A stretch of DNA of 45,937 nucleotides from Fibrobacter succinogenes. GTDB lineage: Bacteria > Fibrobacterota > Fibrobacteria > Fibrobacterales > Fibrobacteraceae. Position 1 is the first letter of the stretch, and each line of letters begins with the position of its first letter. The DNA lies in contig CACWPM010000025.1 in assembly GCA_902762795.1 (NCBI GenBank), positions 1 through 45,937 on the forward strand. The letters run 5' to 3'. A program made the position numbers and the translations under genes. Below the pieces are notes generated by a model that was not told the origin of the DNA, made no database searches, and worked only from the letters and a program-made list of their open reading frames with translations. Positions 41,628 through 45,937 of this stretch are shown in pieces.

Positions 41628-41649
41628 ATGCCCGTCACCGAACGGGCAT
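41628..41649 (-). terminator. Hairpin after the DMT transporter
   Basis: ATGCCCG pairs perfectly with CGGGCAT around an 8-base loop, 18 bases past the transporter stop. It looks like the dispersed hairpin family (flanked by GTC and CTCC) and has no T-run, so termination is uncertain. Confidence 0.5.
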
Positions 41650-41666
41650 CTCCCTTTCATGAAATC

Positions 41667-42608
41667 TTACTTTCGCGGTTTCCATTCCGCAAGTACCATG
41701 CCCGCAACAATGGCGACTGCACCCGCAATCGCGACAACTGTAATATGTTCGTCAAGCGCAATCACCGCCGTAATAATCGTCACAAGCGGAATTGCGTATA
41801 TATAATTGCTCGCCAGGACCGTTCCGAGTTGCTTCAGCACCTTATTCCAGATGAGGTATCCGAACAGCGATGAGAAAACCGTAAGGCAAAGGAAGTTGAG
41901 CGACACGACAGGTTCCGCAAAGTTCTGCCAAGGGACTCCGAGAAAACTCCCAGCACCCGCTTCATTTGGCGCAAACGCCGTTTCGCCAAGCATAATGATC
42001 ACCGACGAAAGCGCCCCATAGAAAAACATTTTCCGAGTTATAAACAACGTAGAATATTTCTCATTCAGAGGCCGTACAATCAACGAATAAATCGTCCACA
42101 TGCACGCTGAGCCAAATGCAAGCAAATCGCCAACCGGCGAAAGTTTTAGGATAAATTTTCCATTCAGCACCACGAGCACCATGCCGATAAACGTGATTAC
42201 GCACCCGAGAATTTGCCGTTTGCCAAGGCGTTCGCTCTTGTAAATGAGCCCGCCAAAAATCATCGTCAACAGCGGATTTGTGCAGACAATCAACGACACA
42301 TTGCTCGATGGCGAAATCGAGAGCGCCGTATTTTCTGACCAAAAGTAAAGCGTGCAACCCGTCAGCCCGCACAAGCATAAAATCAGTTCGTGTTTCCAGT
42401 TTTCGCAACGGAACTTTTTATGAGTCATTGCGAGCAACAACAAGTACGTCACCGTAAAGCGCAGCGTGAAAATCTGCACCGCCGAGAAGCCGTGATTCAA
42501 AAGCACCTTCGTGCTCACAAAACTCGTTCCCCAGAACGCAATCGTCGTGATGGCGAGAATGTGCCAGAGGGCGCCGCCCTGTCGTCTTGTGGATACGGGC
42601 AAGCTCAT
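41667..42608 (-). CDS. EamA/DMT-family transporter
   Basis: A 313-residue inner membrane protein with about ten helices in two EamA halves (first about 13-135 with WGTSFVSTKVLL, second about 155-300 with VFSSLFGYLIWNKVLKQLGTVLASNYIYAIPLVT). DMT proteins export amino acids, nucleobases or other metabolites; the substrate is not visible. Its ATG overlaps the stop of the upstream gene by four bases (ATGA), so the two are translationally coupled. Confidence 0.88.
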   Translation of the reverse strand: MSLPVSTRRQGGALWHILAITTIAFWGTSFVSTKVLLNHGFSAVQIFTLRFTVTYLLLLAMTHKKFRCENWKHELILCLCGLTGCTLYFWSENTALSISPSSNVSLIVCTNPLLTMIFGGLIYKSERLGKRQILGCVITFIGMVLVVLNGKFILKLSPVGDLLAFGSACMWTIYSLIVRPLNEKYSTLFITRKMFFYGALSSVIIMLGETAFAPNEAGAGSFLGVPWQNFAEPVVSLNFLCLTVFSSLFGYLIWNKVLKQLGTVLASNYIYAIPLVTIITAVIALDEHITVVAIAGAVAIVAGMVLAEWKPRK

Positions 42609-43660
42609 TCAGGTGTTGCCAGCAAGTGGTCCAAGAAGATTTTCTGGGCACTCGTATCGTAGATGACGACATCGAAGAGGTTGCCGTCGATTCCAGTCCT
42701 GGATTCTACCATGAGGCCCGCGCCGTGACCTTTCGCGGTGGGGAGGAATGCAACCTTGCCATCGTTGAGCTTACGCTTTTCGAGGTAGCCTTCTTCGGCG
42801 TACCAGTCACGGATTACCTTGTAGTAAATGCGCTCCATGTTCGATGCAGGATCGATAAGCGCGTTCAGGCGCCTCGCAATTTCGCTTACGGGTACGGGAA
42901 TCGTGTCGGTCGGGTAGTTCGCAATCTGTTCGGCGGTCAGGGAGAACTTCGGGCGTTCCTGGCGCGCGGGCTTTTTGCCTTCCTGCCCGTCCGCGCTAGA
43001 GGCCTTCTCGTTCCCGTTTGCAAAGCGTACGTTCGCAAGGTTGACGCATTTCTGGATGTTGTCCAGGATGTACTGCTGGGCATTCCGCCAGCACTGAGTG
43101 AACACGTTGTGGTGCCCGCGGATGTCGCCTTCCGTCTTCTCGAAGCCGAAACTTTCTCCGTGAGGCGTCGGGAGGTTCGCCTCCTTGCCGTTGTCGGTAG
43201 CCTGCCTCGAAAGGATGCCTTCCTGCACGAGGAAGTTCGCCACGTCGGCATAAAGCAGGTGGTTCATGTACACATTGCGCGGGAGCAGCTCGTTGATGTT
43301 GCGCACCACGCGGGAAATGGAGACAGGATAATCGAAGATACGGTAGCGCGAAAGCATCTCGCTGTCGATTGCGAGCGGAACCATCTGCGCCTTGGCGGCC
43401 TTCTTCTCGGCCTTTTCGGATTTTGCGGGTTTGTCGGCCTTCGCGGTTGTCACGGCCTGGGAGCTGTCTTGCACGACGATATCGCTGTGGTCCAGCTGCT
43501 TTTGCAAAAGCGATGCCACGTATGCGAGGCACTTGCTGATTCGTTCCTGCTTGCAAGCGTCCCCTTCGGGCAAAAGCTCACCAGTCAGCGGGTTCACTCC
43601 GCAAGAAAGTTTTCTAAGGTATGTCTCGGCTCGTTCGATAATCGCATTTTCAGAAGGCAT
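42605..43660 (-). CDS. Hypothetical protein with two tandem winged-helix-like modules
   Basis: I chose the ATG at 43660 (351 residues); an in-frame GTG lies at 43672. Not a family I recognise. It contains an internal duplication: residues about 100-178 (YPVSISRVVRNINELL ... YADVANFLVQEGILSRQ ... LPTPHGESFGF) and about 245-323 (IPVPVSEIARRLNALI ... YKVIRDWYAEEGYLEKR ... LPTAKGHGAGL), separated by a Lys/Ala-rich linker. Each module looks like a helix-helix-wing fold ending in a 'P-T-x-x-G' turn. A second basic linker (KADKPAKSEKAEKKAAKAQ) precedes the first. Nucleic-acid binding is possible. Confidence 0.6.
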   Translation of the reverse strand: MPSENAIIERAETYLRKLSCGVNPLTGELLPEGDACKQERISKCLAYVASLLQKQLDHSDIVVQDSSQAVTTAKADKPAKSEKAEKKAAKAQMVPLAIDSEMLSRYRIFDYPVSISRVVRNINELLPRNVYMNHLLYADVANFLVQEGILSRQATDNGKEANLPTPHGESFGFEKTEGDIRGHHNVFTQCWRNAQQYILDNIQKCVNLANVRFANGNEKASSADGQEGKKPARQERPKFSLTAEQIANYPTDTIPVPVSEIARRLNALIDPASNMERIYYKVIRDWYAEEGYLEKRKLNDGKVAFLPTAKGHGAGLMVESRTGIDGNLFDVVIYDTSAQKIFLDHLLATPE

Positions 43661-43900
43661 CAATAAATCCACTTTTTTAGTAACAAATGTAAAGATAGAA
43701 AAAAGGAATATATCTACCCCTAAATTTCGAAGAATTTCCGAAATTTGCCCTCATATTTGCCTTAGATGGATACGGAGCGATTTACTTTGCGTTTTTATTC
43801 AAAAAAATTAGTTTACGAATTTGAAAAATGCTTTAGAATTTTTTTTATTTATATTATAAACAAAGCAAAATCCAGGCTAAACGTCTAACAAGGGAGCGAT

Positions 43901-45148
43901 ATGAACAACGATGATGTTTATTGCGTAGAGGATTACTATCTTGACGAATCTAACAAAAAATTACATTTGATTCTTTTTAATACCTCCGCATTCTATCGTG
44001 ATATTGCCCGAAGAATGCAAACGGATCATGACGATATCTTGCGAAGGTCTGCAAATCGTTACGATGAAAATTATGAAGAAGCGATGCTGGCAGTAAACGT
44101 TCATGAGTTGTTTGAAGAAGAAGTTCTTGATGCCCATGCCGCCCATATGCGGTTATTTGGCAGCAGGCCTGTACAATACGTTACTAAAGCTGAATTGGAA
44201 GGAAACGTCCTTAACGCTCGGAATAGCGGACGTGAAATTCACCAACTTACTATAAAGAAATCTCTTAACGATTCAAGATTTTATAGGAGTCAGCTAAACA
44301 GCCCTTCAGAAAACAGATTTCCGCGAAATATACTGAGTGGCTTTGTCGCTAAATACGCTGCCATTGTCAATGTTGGATGTGGAAACTGTTGCTTTGTTTT
44401 CGATGAAAATAATGTTTTGGTGATTGACTGCTCGAATAGGGATAAAGGCGGCGGCCAGTTCCAGGATAATGTTAAAGCGGCCATTGATTGGGTACAAAGT
44501 ATTCAGAAAAAGTGCTTCCATATAGACTGTTTTTTGTTGACGCACCCGCATTACGACCATTATTCGGCGGTGCGCGATTTTGTGGAGTACGGCTTTATTG
44601 ATAAAAAGACGTTGTGCTTTATCAATTTGCAGTACCAGTGCTCGGTGGGGGCGTACACTCAAATGTTGGTTTCCCTAAAAAAATTGGGGACGTACACTGA
44701 AGATCCGATCACCGGAAAGGTCGCCGGACCTTTGTCAATACTGCACCCTAATGTTTCTCCGACTAGATGCAGGAAGGTAAACAACGCTTCTATTATTTCT
44801 GAGGTGATTACGGAGCACCACAATATTATTTTCCCAGGAGATATTGAAAACAGCATAACAAATGAAGGATGGAATATTGTTCCTAAGAAAGCAATGAAAA
44901 CTGTTGCAAATTCGTCTTACTATGTGCTTTCTCATCATGGTAGCCACAATGGTTTCGGGACGAAATTGAATAATCCTTTATTTTCGTTCTGTTCCACTCG
45001 TCCCAACGTGTATAACGGTATTCCGGATTCCGCTACTTTAAGCGTTTTTCAGAATCTTATGAGAACGGATGTGATAATACCTTCTTCCCAAAAACCTTGC
45101 CAATACATTGGGGTGGACCTTGAGGGAGAGACTGCTACTTATGTGTAG
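43901..45148 (+). CDS. Metallo-beta-lactamase-fold (ComEC/Rec2-type) protein with unknown N-terminal domain
   Basis: A 415-residue soluble protein. From about residue 148 it has an MBL hydrolase domain: metal site THPHYDH (His215, His217, Asp219, His220), a GDIEN turn near 314 and LSHHGSHNGFG near 343, the arrangement of the ComEC C-terminal nuclease-like domain. The first 145 residues are acidic and helical (RMQTDHDDILRRSANRYDENYEEAMLAVNVHELFEEEV) and not recognisable. GGGAGCG precedes the ATG. It stands alone after 228 AT-rich bases in which I see no clear feature. Function is open: nuclease, phosphodiesterase or a defence effector. Confidence 0.65.
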   Translation: MNNDDVYCVEDYYLDESNKKLHLILFNTSAFYRDIARRMQTDHDDILRRSANRYDENYEEAMLAVNVHELFEEEVLDAHAAHMRLFGSRPVQYVTKAELEGNVLNARNSGREIHQLTIKKSLNDSRFYRSQLNSPSENRFPRNILSGFVAKYAAIVNVGCGNCCFVFDENNVLVIDCSNRDKGGGQFQDNVKAAIDWVQSIQKKCFHIDCFLLTHPHYDHYSAVRDFVEYGFIDKKTLCFINLQYQCSVGAYTQMLVSLKKLGTYTEDPITGKVAGPLSILHPNVSPTRCRKVNNASIISEVITEHHNIIFPGDIENSITNEGWNIVPKKAMKTVANSSYYVLSHHGSHNGFGTKLNNPLFSFCSTRPNVYNGIPDSATLSVFQNLMRTDVIIPSSQKPCQYIGVDLEGETATYV

Positions 45149-45224
45149 AATTTTGGTTGTCCATAAGCGAGAGTGAAAAAAATACAAAGTCGCAAATGCA
45201 AAACTGTAAATGCAAAACCGCCAC

Positions 45225-45279
45225 ATTTATGCAAATATCTGCATAAATGCATTGACAAGACATAGCCTTTTTCTATATT
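45225..45279 (+). promoter_or_regulatory. Sigma-70-like promoter with operator upstream of the sulfhydrylase
   Basis: TTGACA (45252-45257) and TATATT (45274-45279) are separated by 16 bases. Just upstream lies a perfect inverted repeat ATTTATGCA-aatatc-TGCATAAAT (45225-45248), and before it two direct repeats of AAATGCAAAAC (about 45194 and 45208). A transcription factor acting at the -35 region is likely. No SAM riboswitch was recognised in the remaining leader. Confidence 0.6.
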
Positions 45280-45358
45280 TGCCTATCAAAATGGTGTGGT
45301 CTCTCGTCTAACATACCTCACTATCTATATTTGGTTTTGAATTTAACAAGAGGCAAAA

Positions 45359-45937
45359 ATGTCCAAGATCGAAACTCTTTGCATCCAGGGCGGTTGGCAG
45401 CCGAAAAACGGCGAACCGCGCGTTCTCCCCATCTACCAGAGCACCACTTTCAAGTACGAAACCACCAATGACATGGCGGACCTGTTCGACTTGAAGGCCA
45501 GCGGCTACTTCTACACGCGTCTGCAGAACCCGACCAACGACGCTGTCGCGAACAAGATTGCCGCACTCGAAGGCGGTGTGGCAGCCATGCTCACGAGTTC
45601 CGGTCAAGCTGCGAACTTCTACGCCGTTTTCAACATCTGCGAAGCAGGCGACCACTTCATCAGCACTTCCGCTATTTACGGCGGTACGAGCAACCTCTTC
45701 TCCGTGACGATGAAGAAACTCGGCATCGAATGCACGTTCGTGGACCAGGACGCCTCCGACGAAGAAATCGAGAAGGCTTTCCGCCCGAACACCAAGTGCC
45801 TCTTCGGCGAAACGGTCGCCAACCCGGCCGGCAAGGTTTTGGACCTCAAGCGCTTCGCTGACATCGCCCACAAGCACGGCGTTCCGATGATTGTGGATAA
45901 CACGTTCCCGACCCCGATTCTCTGCCGCCCGATTGAA
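45359..45937 (+). CDS. O-acetylhomoserine sulfhydrylase (partial, cut by window edge)
   Basis: The visible 193 residues begin MSKIETLCIQGGWQPKNGEP and show the Cys/Met-metabolism PLP enzyme fold: YFYTRLQNPTNDAVANKIAALEGGVAAMLTSSGQAA (phosphate-binding and cofactor region), SAIYGGTSNLF and GETVANPAGKVLDL, then the DNTFPTP segment that precedes the PLP lysine. The catalytic Lys lies beyond the edge. It forms homocysteine from O-acetylhomoserine and sulfide in the cytoplasm. The N-terminal 'QGGW' and YQSTTFKYE favour the O-acetylhomoserine type over cystathionine gamma-synthase. AAGAGGCAAAA lies before the ATG. Confidence 0.88.
   Translation, partial: MSKIETLCIQGGWQPKNGEPRVLPIYQSTTFKYETTNDMADLFDLKASGYFYTRLQNPTNDAVANKIAALEGGVAAMLTSSGQAANFYAVFNICEAGDHFISTSAIYGGTSNLFSVTMKKLGIECTFVDQDASDEEIEKAFRPNTKCLFGETVANPAGKVLDLKRFADIAHKHGVPMIVDNTFPTPILCRPIE

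Overview
The window looks like chromosomal DNA of a Fibrobacter-type bacterium (phylum Fibrobacterota). This is an inference from three traits. Secreted proteins and lipoproteins carry Ser-rich linkers and multi-domain, carbohydrate-module-like architectures. Nitrogen assimilation uses a type III glutamine synthetase. Almost every gap, and two reading frames, carry short hairpin repeats that read as 'VIARNE' / 'VIASKAKQS' when translated. No rRNA, tRNA, CRISPR array, insertion sequence or phage gene was seen.

Layout. 1-1.8 kb: end of a flavodoxin, a DUF4405 membrane cytochrome and two small unknown proteins. 1.8-8.5 kb: a tripartite RND efflux operon (adaptor, pump, outer-membrane channel) divergent from an AraC-type regulator. 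8.5-11.6 kb: an ECF vitamin/micronutrient importer (S, T and fused double ATPase) riddled with repeats. 11.9-14.3 kb: a solitary MMPL/RND exporter. 14.5-16.8 kb: a small accessory patch with a frameshifted Rpn nuclease and an AT-rich HEPN/zinc-ribbon protein. 17-26.3 kb: a large iron block, all on the minus strand. It holds a P1B-6-like ATPase plus DUF6110 protein (ferrosome 'fez'-like), flavodoxin plus DUF3793, a porin, and feoB-feoA-DtxR. 26.5-28.5 kb: xanthine salvage (xpt, NCS2 permease). 28.6-33.6 kb: dNTPase, glnN and a receiver-less sigma-54 activator. 33.6-38 kb: a 1105-residue secreted papain-like protein and a lipoprotein. 38.1-41.6 kb: a cobalamin riboswitch, a BtuB-like receptor and a BtuG-like beta-propeller lipoprotein. 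41.7-45.2 kb: a DMT transporter, a protein with an internal duplication, and an MBL-fold protein. The window ends inside an O-acetylhomoserine sulfhydrylase gene.

How it works together. The iron block appears to be one regulon. Sites of the form TTAG-N6-CTAA lie upstream of the DtxR-feoAB operon, the porin and the DUF3793-flavodoxin operon. A denser CTAAC/GTTAG array lies upstream of the fez-like pair. FeoAB would import Fe(II), the P1B-6 ATPase would load iron into a storage compartment, and flavodoxin would replace ferredoxin when iron is scarce.

Most novel signals. (1) Two copies of an approximately 60-nt RNA-like element share a 10-bp stem with a compensatory C-G to U-A change, and each is followed directly by a terminator; one copy sits in the leader of the DUF3793-flavodoxin operon. 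(2) A ferrosome-like gene pair. (3) A homopolymer that puts the well-placed Shine-Dalgarno/ATG of the 1105-aa secreted protein out of frame by one base. (4) Dispersed repeat DNA translated in frame inside FeoB and the ECF ATPase.
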